Below are positions 9,588 to 17,900 of a DNA stretch of 64,000 nt, in pieces (position 1 is the stretch's first letter; every line of letters begins with the position of its first letter). The translations under genes and the position numbers were made by a program. The stretch lies in NCBI RefSeq assembly GCF_008806325.1, contig NZ_WACR01000007.1, positions 124,001-188,000 of the forward strand, given 5' to 3'. This DNA is from Salibacter halophilus. GTDB lineage: Bacteria; Bacteroidota; Bacteroidia; Flavobacteriales_G; Salibacteraceae. The notes under the pieces were generated by a model. The model was not told where the DNA came from and made no database searches. It saw only the letters and a program-made list of their open reading frames with translations.

Positions 9588-10820
9588 GTGAGTTTAGATC
9601 GGTTAAAAAGTATAGCATTTACGCATTCAGGAGTAGGACTTGACAAAGTTGCAAAGTTCTTTATTCCTGAAGATGAATATCAGGAGAGGTTTGTTCCACA
9701 CATGGACGATGCCAATCTCGATGAGTTCATGTTCCTTGCTACATGCAACCGATCTGAGTTTTATTTCACTACTGACAAGCCGATCAATAATCACTTTTTA
9801 CGCACTTTTTACCAATCTCTTTACTCAAACTGGAACGATGAAGACCTCGAATGGGCAATTGAAAACACCCAGGTTGTCGATGGTCTCGACTCTGTTCGTC
9901 ACATGTTCAACGTTGCCAGCTCGCTCGATTCGCTCGTTGTGGGTGAGCGCGAAATCATCACCCAGTTTAGAAAAGCGTATGACAAGTTTCAACGCATGGG
10001 TCTGACAGGTGAATTCTTGCGCCTCGCAGAGCGGAAAACAATTGAAACTGCCAAGAAAGTATTCACAGAAACTGATATTGCTAACAGGCCTGTTTCTGTT
10101 GTCAATCTCGCTTACCGTGAACTCGCTGATCGTTTCCTCTCTTACGATGCCAAAATTGTAGTCATTGGAGCCGGAGTAACCAACAAAGCGATGCTTCACA
10201 AGATGAAGAAGCACGGTTATCACGACTTTCATGTGTACAACCGAACACTTGAAAATGCAGAAAAGCTCGTGAGTGAAGTTGGCGGAAAAGCATATTCACT
10301 TGACGACTTAGAAAAAAACGAAGGTTTTGATGCCCTCATTACTTGCACCGGAGCTCCTGATACAATTGTGACTTACGATGTCTATAAAAAGCTCCTTTCG
10401 GGAAGTGAAGAGATGAAGTACGTTGTGGATTTGGCGATTCCAAATGATTTTGATCTCAATATTCTGGACGACCACAAAGTTGACCTTATTGAAGTTGAAA
10501 CGCTCAAGAAAATTGCGAAACAAAATCTAGAGCAACGGAAAAGTGCTATCGTTGACTGCGAAAAAATCATTGACGATAAACTCGCTGAGTTTGAAGAAGC
10601 TTTTGCCGAGCGTCAAATAGAACTGGCAATGCGTGAGGTTCCGCAACAAATAAAAGAAGTTAAGGAAAAGGCAGTTGCTGAGGTTTTTGCCAAACAACTC
10701 TCCTCACTCGATGACAGCAGCAAAGAAGTGATGAACGAAATGCTGAGCTACATGGAACGCAAAGTAAATGCGATCACCATGAAAAAGGCCAAGCAAATCA
10801 TGATGACAAAGAATCGATAA
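9588..10820 (+). CDS. hemA: Glutamyl-tRNA reductase
   Basis: Catalyses NADPH-dependent reduction of glutamyl-tRNA(Glu) to glutamate-1-semialdehyde, the first committed step of C5-pathway haem synthesis. The catalytic Cys lies in TCNRSE (Cys53), followed by the conserved SLVVGEREI loop, a Rossmann segment (VVIGAGVTNKAML, about 192-204) and a C-terminal helical dimerisation domain. Length 410 fits the family. Translation starts at GTG 9588; the first in-frame ATG would remove the conserved N-terminus. hemC and hemD lie 2.5 kb downstream on the same strand, separated by three reverse-strand barrel genes. An inverted repeat at 9551-9576 may control it. Confidence 0.93.
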   Translation: MSLDRLKSIAFTHSGVGLDKVAKFFIPEDEYQERFVPHMDDANLDEFMFLATCNRSEFYFTTDKPINNHFLRTFYQSLYSNWNDEDLEWAIENTQVVDGLDSVRHMFNVASSLDSLVVGEREIITQFRKAYDKFQRMGLTGEFLRLAERKTIETAKKVFTETDIANRPVSVVNLAYRELADRFLSYDAKIVVIGAGVTNKAMLHKMKKHGYHDFHVYNRTLENAEKLVSEVGGKAYSLDDLEKNEGFDALITCTGAPDTIVTYDVYKKLLSGSEEMKYVVDLAIPNDFDLNILDDHKVDLIEVETLKKIAKQNLEQRKSAIVDCEKIIDDKLAEFEEAFAERQIELAMREVPQQIKEVKEKAVAEVFAKQLSSLDDSSKEVMNEMLSYMERKVNAITMKKAKQIMMTKNR

Positions 10821-11063
10821 TGCCCAATATGGGTCAAGGCAAAGGTTAAGTCCCGCAGCAAGTGCGTAGATCTAAGTTCATCTAAGCTCAATGGCTAAGA
10901 TTTACTAAGAGTTGAGGTCAAGATGTTTTGAGGTTTGACTGTTACTGTAGATTTGGAGCTACCTCTTATCTGTGTGAATCAGCTAAATCTGCGGCATCTG
11001 CGTTCAATCTAAAACAGAACTTAAAAGTCATTTGAAAATATCTAATTCTTCAATTTTGAATGA
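10821..11063. other. Gene-free spacer with short repeated words
   Basis: A 243-base spacer between the convergent ends of hemA and a barrel-protein gene. It has no coding frame, RNA gene or terminator I can recognise. It contains repeated short words: ATCTAAG/CTAAG four times between 10868 and 10909, then ATCTGTGTGAATC and ATCTGCGGCATCTGCG between 10967 and 11003. It may be a fragment of an intergenic repeat element. Confidence 0.4.
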
Positions 11064-11825
11064 TTATCTAACATAATCAACTGACTCATCTTCCTTCTCG
11101 AAGTCCATTTTGTACGATAACTTGATTAGAGCCTGCCAAAATGTGGGTCTTGAAGTAGCAGTACCTTGAATTTTGCCATTTGTTGGTGTGCCCTCGTATT
11201 CAAACTTCATTTCACTTTGATCCGTAAACCCGGTTGTATAGCCAAATTGAGTGCTCAGGCGCAGGACATCAAAAAGCCTGAATTGCGGACCAAAAGCTGT
11301 GAGAAATAACACATTCATGTCTCGCTTTTTGTTGATGTCATTAACCCAAAACCTGAAATCACTTTTAGTTTTGGGCCCTATTGGATCCTTTGAGCTTCGT
11401 CCAAGATAATAAGAAACAGAAGATCCAATGAAGCTAAACTCCATGCCACTGGTGAAAAGGAGCCTTACTTTATCGTTACTGCCAAGAGGGATTGAGTAAT
11501 TTGCTCTGAGCGGAATGTTGTGAAGTTGATAAGGTTTAGCGCCTAAAGTGAAACTTAGTTCAGGGATAGTAGATTCAAATGTGATATTTTCTCTTCGGAA
11601 ATTGTAACCGGTTTCAACGGAAAAATGCTCATTAAAAAAATACCCTACAGAAAATCCGATCATGCCATTGGGAGAAAAGGAATTATTAATGTATTTGCCG
11701 CTTTCATTAATTTGGATTTGAGGCTCACACAAAGCGGTTTCAATCGAGAAATTCAATCCTTTTTGAGCGTGAAGTGATACGCTCATTGCCAGGAAAGTGA
11801 AGAGGAGTATTTCTTGTATTCTCAT
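11064..11825 (-). CDS. Outer-membrane beta-barrel protein (third of a tandem set)
   Basis: A 253-residue protein with a signal peptide ending near SLHAQ. The body alternates short amphipathic strands and turns (FSVGYFFNEHFSVETGYNFRRE, LFTSGMEFSFIG, LSTQFGYTTGF). This is typical of small outer-membrane barrels of the OmpW/porin-like type in Bacteroidota. It is the last gene of three overlapping reverse-strand genes and overlaps the preceding stop by four bases (ATGA). It is more diverged than the other two, which resemble each other closely. Function is unknown; such barrels range from structural proteins to small-molecule pores. Confidence 0.68.
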   Translation of the reverse strand: MRIQEILLFTFLAMSVSLHAQKGLNFSIETALCEPQIQINESGKYINNSFSPNGMIGFSVGYFFNEHFSVETGYNFRRENITFESTIPELSFTLGAKPYQLHNIPLRANYSIPLGSNDKVRLLFTSGMEFSFIGSSVSYYLGRSSKDPIGPKTKSDFRFWVNDINKKRDMNVLFLTAFGPQFRLFDVLRLSTQFGYTTGFTDQSEMKFEYEGTPTNGKIQGTATSRPTFWQALIKLSYKMDFEKEDESVDYVR

Positions 11826-12538
11826 TCTTGAAATTGTTTGTTTATGTAATAGTGAAATGTCAATACTAAGCCCAGTCTACCGGTAGAGATTTCGTTATTG
11901 TGAGACTTTGCCTTGTATCTGCTGATAACTTCTCCTTCAAGGTAATCACTGAATCGCAAAAAAGAAGAAATTCTCAACTCAATTGGCCTGGTATCTTGTT
12001 TATTGACCCACCAAACTTTACTTGCCGAAGCGGTAAGTGAAACAAGTGCCCGACCTTTAGCTTCGAGTTCATACCTCGAAGATCGAATAAAACTATTTGT
12101 ACTGTTTACAGCTTGATGAGAAGTTAAACTTGAGCTCATCATCTTTTCAAAATTAACGCCAAATAAGAAGAAAGCATTTGACCAAAGCTCTTTTCTCAAT
12201 TGAGCGCTAAAATTATAACCCGGGAAAGTAAATGTTTTAGGCATTGCAGTGTAGTCTATATCATTTTCATCATCCTTGTAAGTAAAACGGTGATTAAAAG
12301 AAAAACTTTTTAAAGCAACAGATAACTCAAGAAAGGTAGATTCATTAATCTTAAAGTTTTTTCCGTACCCTATTAATGGGGAAGGTGATGGGATTGCTGT
12401 ATATTCATAAGGATCCTGATCAGATATTAAAACACGGGGCTCAAGGTTTAAACCTGTGTAAAAGTTTCCTCCATTTTGAGCAAAGGAAATTATCTGTAAA
12501 AAAAAGAATGAGAGTAAATAGAAGTGTCGTATTCTCAT
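11822..12538 (-). CDS. Outer-membrane beta-barrel paralogue (second of a tandem set)
   Basis: A 238-residue protein with a signal peptide ending at SFAQ. It is clearly paralogous to the next gene upstream: both have NGGNFYTGLNLEPR/KGGYFRFGTSLEPR starts, PSPLIGYGK/PSLSIGYGK, ELWSNAFF/ELWANTFF, KVWWVNKQDTRPIELR/KIWWVNEQNTRPIELE and an ISTGRLGL/ISTGRLGV strand near the end. It probably forms an 8- to 10-strand barrel. It overlaps its neighbours by four bases on each side, so translation is likely coupled. No specific function can be assigned. Confidence 0.68.
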   Translation of the reverse strand: MRIRHFYLLSFFFLQIISFAQNGGNFYTGLNLEPRVLISDQDPYEYTAIPSPSPLIGYGKNFKINESTFLELSVALKSFSFNHRFTYKDDENDIDYTAMPKTFTFPGYNFSAQLRKELWSNAFFLFGVNFEKMMSSSLTSHQAVNSTNSFIRSSRYELEAKGRALVSLTASASKVWWVNKQDTRPIELRISSFLRFSDYLEGEVISRYKAKSHNNEISTGRLGLVLTFHYYINKQFQE

Positions 12539-13269
12539 TCTTCAATTTGTTTGTTTAGATAAACGTGAAAAGAGAGCATAACCCCAAGCCTGCCGGTTGA
12601 AATATCATCAACATATTTCTTAGATTTGTTGATGCTGGTAGCCTGACCTTCAAAATGGTCGCTAAATCGCAAAAATGATGATAGCTCCAGTTCAATTGGC
12701 CTTGTATTTTGCTCATTAACCCACCATATTTTACTTGCAGCAGCATTGAGGGAAAACAGAGGCGCATTTCTGCTTCTTAAATCAAAGTTTGCGTTGATTG
12801 GATCAGGATCGTCAGATATTGTGTGAGTAGAAGAATATCCGGCACTGAGAAGTTTTTCAACTCCAATTCCAAAGGAAAAAAAGGTGTTTGCCCACAATTC
12901 TTTTTTGAGAGTCAAGCTTACTTCATATCCGGGAAAAGGCATCAATCCAGAGTAATCAAGAGAAGTGAATTCTTCACCTTCATCATCTGTATATTTAAAT
13001 CTTTGAGCAAAAGGAAAGCTCTTTAATGACCCAGATAAGTCGATGAAAGTTTCATTATTGATTTGAAATACCTTCCCGTATCCAATTGATAAAGAGGGGG
13101 CAGGGTAAGCGGTGAATTCGAAAGGACCCTGATTGGGAATAAATGTGCGAGGTTCTAAACTAGTCCCAAACCTGAAATATCCACCTTTTTGAGCATTTGA
13201 CTGATAGCACAGTAAACATAAAAGGAGAAAAGTAGTTAGCTTTAGAATTAAGTCTTTACGGGTAGGCAT
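12535..13269 (-). CDS. Outer-membrane beta-barrel paralogue (first of a tandem set)
   Basis: A 244-residue protein with a signal peptide (hydrophobic LTTFLLLCLLCYQ, cleavage near SNAQ) and a predicted outer-membrane barrel. It is first in the reverse-strand trio and the closest relative of the second. A TAnnTTTG box on the reverse strand at 13277-13284 lies directly upstream of the ATG at 13269, leaving almost no 5' leader. The trio sits between hemA and hemC, which belong to one pathway, so it looks like an insertion into a haem cluster. The role is unknown. Confidence 0.68.
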   Translation of the reverse strand: MPTRKDLILKLTTFLLLCLLCYQSNAQKGGYFRFGTSLEPRTFIPNQGPFEFTAYPAPSLSIGYGKVFQINNETFIDLSGSLKSFPFAQRFKYTDDEGEEFTSLDYSGLMPFPGYEVSLTLKKELWANTFFSFGIGVEKLLSAGYSSTHTISDDPDPINANFDLRSRNAPLFSLNAAASKIWWVNEQNTRPIELELSSFLRFSDHFEGQATSINKSKKYVDDISTGRLGVMLSFHVYLNKQIEE

Positions 13270-13276
13270 AGATGAC

Positions 13277-13284
13277 CAAACTTA
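13277..13284 (-). promoter_or_regulatory. Bacteroidota -7 promoter box for the barrel operon
   Basis: The top strand reads CAAACTTA, so the reverse strand reads TAAGTTTG, a perfect TAnnTTTG. It lies 8 bases upstream of the ATG at 13269, implying a very short or absent leader if it is used. Confidence 0.48.
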
Positions 13285-13350
13285 ATAAAAACTCAAACGC
13301 TTTTCAATTTGCTTTATTATTCAGTAATTTGAACACTCAATATTGCAGCA

Positions 13351-14250
13351 ATGAATAACCCCATAATAATAGGTAGTCGCGGTTCAGATTTAGCTCTTTG
13401 GCAAGCTCGTCACGTTCAGAGCCAGCTTGCAGAACTGGGCCACGAAGCGGAGATAAAAATCATCAAAACGCAGGGTGATAAAGTCCAGCACCTCAGTTTT
13501 GATAAAATGGAAGGCAAAGGCTTTTTCACCAAGGAAATTGAAAACGCTTTGCTGAGTAAAGAAATAGATCTTGCGGTTCACTCGCACAAAGATCTCGAAA
13601 CAACCAATCCTGAAGGGCTTGTTATTGCTGCTGTCTCAGAGCGTGAAAATCCGGCAGACTTACTTCTCGTTCGCAAAGATTGTATCGATCAGAACCAAAA
13701 GTTCGACCTCAAAAAGGATGCAGTCGTAGGAACATCATCGGCTCGTAGGAAAGCTCAAATCCTGCATTTCAGGCCAGATGTATCGATAGAAGATATTCGC
13801 GGAAACGTCAATACACGTGTACAAAAACTGCGTGATGGAAAATTCGATGCAATTCTCATCGCTTTGGCCGGAATCAAGCGACTGGAATTCGATCTATCAG
13901 ATTTACACGTGATAGAAATGGATCCAACCGAATTTGTGCCGGCTCCGGCTCAGGGAGTTCTCGGTTTGCAAGTCCGCGAAGATGATTCAGAAATCGTTGA
14001 TGTGCTCAAGAAAATCGACAATGAAGAAGTTTCACAGCGCGTAAAAGTTGAACGCGGAGTACTCAAAATTTTTAATGGAGGTTGTCAACTTCCGCTCGGA
14101 GTTTATTGCGTGAGAAAAAACGGAAGGTTCGTAGTCGATGCAGCCATGGCTGAAGAATGGAACACGAAAGTTGCCAAATTGCACCTGGAGAGCGAAACAG
14201 CTGAAGGTATGTCGCAAAAAATAGTGGACGGACTCAAAAAACAATTATGA
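13351..14250 (+). CDS. hemC: Hydroxymethylbilane synthase (porphobilinogen deaminase)
   Basis: Joins four porphobilinogen molecules into hydroxymethylbilane. The N-terminus has the family signature (IIIGSRGSDLALWQA). The catalytic Asp lies in HSHKDLET (Asp81), the dipyrromethane-cofactor loops are present (GTSSARRKAQ, RGNVNTRVQKL), and the cofactor-anchoring Cys is in NGGCQLPLG (Cys245). Length 299 is usual. It overlaps hemD by four bases, so the two are translationally coupled. Upstream are TAATTTG (13324-13330, one base short of the promoter consensus) and a TTTG near 13306. Confidence 0.94.
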   Translation: MNNPIIIGSRGSDLALWQARHVQSQLAELGHEAEIKIIKTQGDKVQHLSFDKMEGKGFFTKEIENALLSKEIDLAVHSHKDLETTNPEGLVIAAVSERENPADLLLVRKDCIDQNQKFDLKKDAVVGTSSARRKAQILHFRPDVSIEDIRGNVNTRVQKLRDGKFDAILIALAGIKRLEFDLSDLHVIEMDPTEFVPAPAQGVLGLQVREDDSEIVDVLKKIDNEEVSQRVKVERGVLKIFNGGCQLPLGVYCVRKNGRFVVDAAMAEEWNTKVAKLHLESETAEGMSQKIVDGLKKQL

Positions 14251-14912
14251 ACAGAGTTCTGATTACGAGGTTGCTACAGCAGGCCGAAGAATTTACCCAG
14301 TTATTGAAAGATCAGGGATGCGAGGTGGAAACGATTCCGTTCATCGAAACAATCGATATTCCGTTAGAAACGATCCCACAAACTGATTGGGTGTTTTTCA
14401 ATTCTCCCCGCTCTGTACAGCACTTCTTTCAGAACCTGAAAAAGCCGTTTTTTGCGAAATATGCCGCTCTTTCAAATGGAACGGCAAAAGCAATTCACGA
14501 TCACAACCAAAAAGTGAGCTTCACCGGTGGAGACGACTCACAGCAAACCGTTGAGCAATTTGCCGGTATGCTTACGGAGAACGAAACTGTGCTCATCCCA
14601 CGATCAGATAGAAGCGTGAGACGACTTCAGCGGGTACTCGGCTCTGACCGTTATGTTGAACTCATAGCTTATAAAACAAGGCTTCTCAACAAAAAACTGG
14701 ACGCTGATTTTGAAGTTGTGGTTTTTACCAGTCCCAGCAATGTAATTGGATTTCTCGAGTCTGGTAACAGTCTTGAAAAATCAAAAGTTGTAGCAATAGG
14801 AGATACAACAGCCAGGGAGTTGGAAGAACATAATGTCTCGCCAATAACCGCTGATGGGTACACGCAAAAACACCTTGTCATGGCGACTATAAAAGCATTA
14901 GGTGAAAACTAG
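14247..14912 (+). CDS. hemD: Uroporphyrinogen-III synthase
   Basis: Cyclises hydroxymethylbilane with inversion of ring D to uroporphyrinogen III. The family is poorly conserved in sequence. The supports are the two-lobe pattern (VLITR start, DWVFFNSPRSVQHFF, LIPRSDRSVRRL, VVFTSPSNVIGFL, VVAIGDTTARELEE), a length of 221 and the four-base overlap with hemC. A perfect GGTCAGANCC word (reverse orientation) lies at 14640-14649 and reads Gly-Ser-Asp here. Confidence 0.88.
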   Translation: MNRVLITRLLQQAEEFTQLLKDQGCEVETIPFIETIDIPLETIPQTDWVFFNSPRSVQHFFQNLKKPFFAKYAALSNGTAKAIHDHNQKVSFTGGDDSQQTVEQFAGMLTENETVLIPRSDRSVRRLQRVLGSDRYVELIAYKTRLLNKKLDADFEVVVFTSPSNVIGFLESGNSLEKSKVVAIGDTTARELEEHNVSPITADGYTQKHLVMATIKALGEN

Positions 14913-14956
14913 TGAGCTATATTTCAATATGTCAGGCACATATCCTATTTTTCCCT

Positions 14957-14964
14957 TACATTTG
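14957..14964 (+). promoter_or_regulatory. Bacteroidota -7 promoter box (TACATTTG)
   Basis: TACATTTG fits TAnnTTTG and lies 24 bases upstream of the ATG of the secreted protease at 14989, a normal leader distance. No clear -33 box was seen. Confidence 0.55.
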
Positions 14965-14988
14965 AACTGACTTTAAAAACTAAATCAC

Positions 14989-17900
14989 ATGAGGTATTCC
15001 CTACTCGTAACATTAGGCCTTTTGACGGGGTTAACATCTTTTGCGCAAAGCGAATCATACGAAAAAGTTAAGCAGGAAATAAAAACTGAAGAGCTTAATC
15101 GTTTTCATCAACATCTCAAAGATAAATTTGATAAGTACAAAGAGCAGGTTGAAGAGTATGCCCAAAAAAGTGGTAGAGCTCCCGTTTTGAGTATTGAAGA
15201 TGACGGAACGATTTCTCAGTTAATTGGATTTGATAAAAGAGGATTTCCAATTTATTACATCACAGATAATGTAAATGCTGCTATTTCGATCAGAACCGAT
15301 TCCGTGATGCCTGGTGTTCCCGGTTCCTATAATTTGACAGGAAATACGATAGTTATTGGCGAATGGGATGGGGGTAATGTGCTGGATACTCATCAGGAAT
15401 TTGGAAGCAGAGTTAACAACAACGATAATGGTTCAACTAGTAGTCATGCCACACACGTTGCGGGGACGATGATCGCTTCAGGTGTGAACCCATCAGCAAA
15501 AGGCATGGCAACGGCAGCAAGTCTTGAAGCCTGGGACTTTAATGGAGATGAGCCTGAGATGACAGTGTTTGCCGGTAATGGAAATATTTTGAGTAACCAC
15601 AGCTATGGTACAATTACTGGTTGGAGATACAACAGCTCTCAATCAATATGGCGCTGGTACGGTGACACGACTTTGAGTGCTAACGAAGACGATACTTTTG
15701 GTCGTTACAATGGCACCAGTGCAGACTGGGACAGTATAGCCGTTTTGAATCCGTATTATTTAATGGTGAAAAGTGCGGGAAACGACCGCAATGATGGACC
15801 AAATAACCAACCGGTTACGCATGAGATTTGGGATGGTTCAGCTTGGGTTACTTCCTCTACTGTTAGAGCACAAGATTGCCCAACAGGCTATGACTGTATG
15901 TCGTCTTCCAGTGTTTCGAAAAATGTTTTGACTATTGCTGCTGTACAGGATGTACCAAATTACACTGGTCCTTCAAGTGTGAATATGTCATCTTTTAGTG
16001 GCTGGGGCCCAACTGATGATGGTCGTATAAAGCCAGATATTTCAGCAAACGGTGTATCGCTTCTTTCATCTGATGACGATAATAATTCAGATTATTCGAC
16101 CAAGACAGGGACTTCCATGTCTGCACCATCAGTGACAGGCTCAATTGCTTTATTGCAAGATTTGCAGGACAGTCTTTATAGCTCGTTTTTGAAGTCGGCT
16201 ACAATGAAGGCTCTGATCATTGAAACAGCTCTTGAAGCTGGTTCTGCTCCCGGTCCGGATTACGAATACGGCTGGGGGCTTATGAATACGAAAAAAGCGG
16301 CTGACGTTATAGCCGGCTCTATTCATGATACTATTCTTGAAGAAAATTTGTCAAACACTTCAACTTACACACTCAATGTTTCATCTGATGGTCAGCAGCC
16401 ATTGAGTGCAACTATCGCATGGACTGATGTTGTGGGTGATGTGACTTTTTCAAACCCTTTGAACAACCCGGCTTTAAAGCTGAAAAATGATTTGGATTTG
16501 AGAATTATTGGTCCAAACGGAACAGTAACGTATGACCCTTATATTCTAGATCCGTCAAATCCTTCTAATGCTGCAACTACAGGTGATAACATTAGAGATA
16601 ACGTTGAAAAAGTTTTTATCTCAAACCCGGTTGCTGGAAACTACACAATTGAAGTTACGCACAAAGGGAATCTCATTAACGGAGCACAGGATTTTGGTCT
16701 TGTTGTAACAGGTAAAGCTCCATTTACCCCAAGTTCTGGAACTCCGCCAACAGCGGCTTACACTGTTTCAGATTCTACCGTTTGTGTTGGTGAATCGGTA
16801 ACTTTTACTAATGCGAGTGCCGGAAATATTGCTTCTCAATCATGGACTTTTAACGGAGGAACGCCCGGTACTTCAACTGCAGCAAATCCACAGGTTTCTT
16901 ACGCTGCTGCGGGAAGCTATGATGTTCAACTGATCGTGACGAATTCATCAGGTCTTTCTGATACTATCACAAAAGTGAATCACATAACAGTTGATACAGT
17001 TCCGCAAGTGAGTTTCACTTTCCTCAATGATCTTTGCGTCAATGCAGGAGATTATCCACTAACAGGAAACGCTACTCCTGCAGGTGGTACTTTTACAGGT
17101 CCAGGTGTTTCGGGTAACCTGATCGATCCGGTTGCTGCAGGTCTTGGATTTCACGATATCATTTACACGGTGACAAACGGAGGCTGCTCAGCATCGGATA
17201 CTGCTACAACCGAAGTGATTTCGGTTCCGATCATCAGTCACCCTGATGTTGGCCCGGTTTGCGATAATTCAACTCCTTTTACGCCACAAGGTGGAACTCC
17301 GGCTAACGGAGATTACACAGGCCCAGGATTTACAAACAACATTTTTTACCCAGATTCAACATCAATTGGAGTTGACACAATTGCTTACAGTTTTACTGAT
17401 TCAAATTCCTGTACAGTTGTCGATTCGTTTACAATTGAAATGGTTGCCGGACCTAATGTCGTGGTAAACGACACGCAAGTTTGCGAGAATGTTGGGTCGT
17501 TCGTGATGAACAATGCTTCGCCTGCTGGCGGAACATTCTGGGGATCTGGAATCGATAGCACCACAAATACATTTGATCCATCAGTAAACGGTGTGGATAC
17601 TACGGTTTTTTATTACCTGGCAAATACCAGTGGCTGTACTGCACAGGATAGCGGCATTATCGTAGTTGATTCTGCGCCCAATGTGAGTTTTACTCTTCAG
17701 AGCCAGTATTGCCTTGGTACCGGAACGGTTGATCTCAGCGCTGTAGCATCACCTGCCGGAGGTACTTTCCAGGGACCCGGTATTACGGGAACTACTTTTG
17801 ATCCTAATGCTGTTGGATCAGGTAGCTACACAATTCAATATTTACTTGCGAATCCAAATGGTTGTGCCGATAGCGTTTCGCAATCGTTTACGGTTACATC

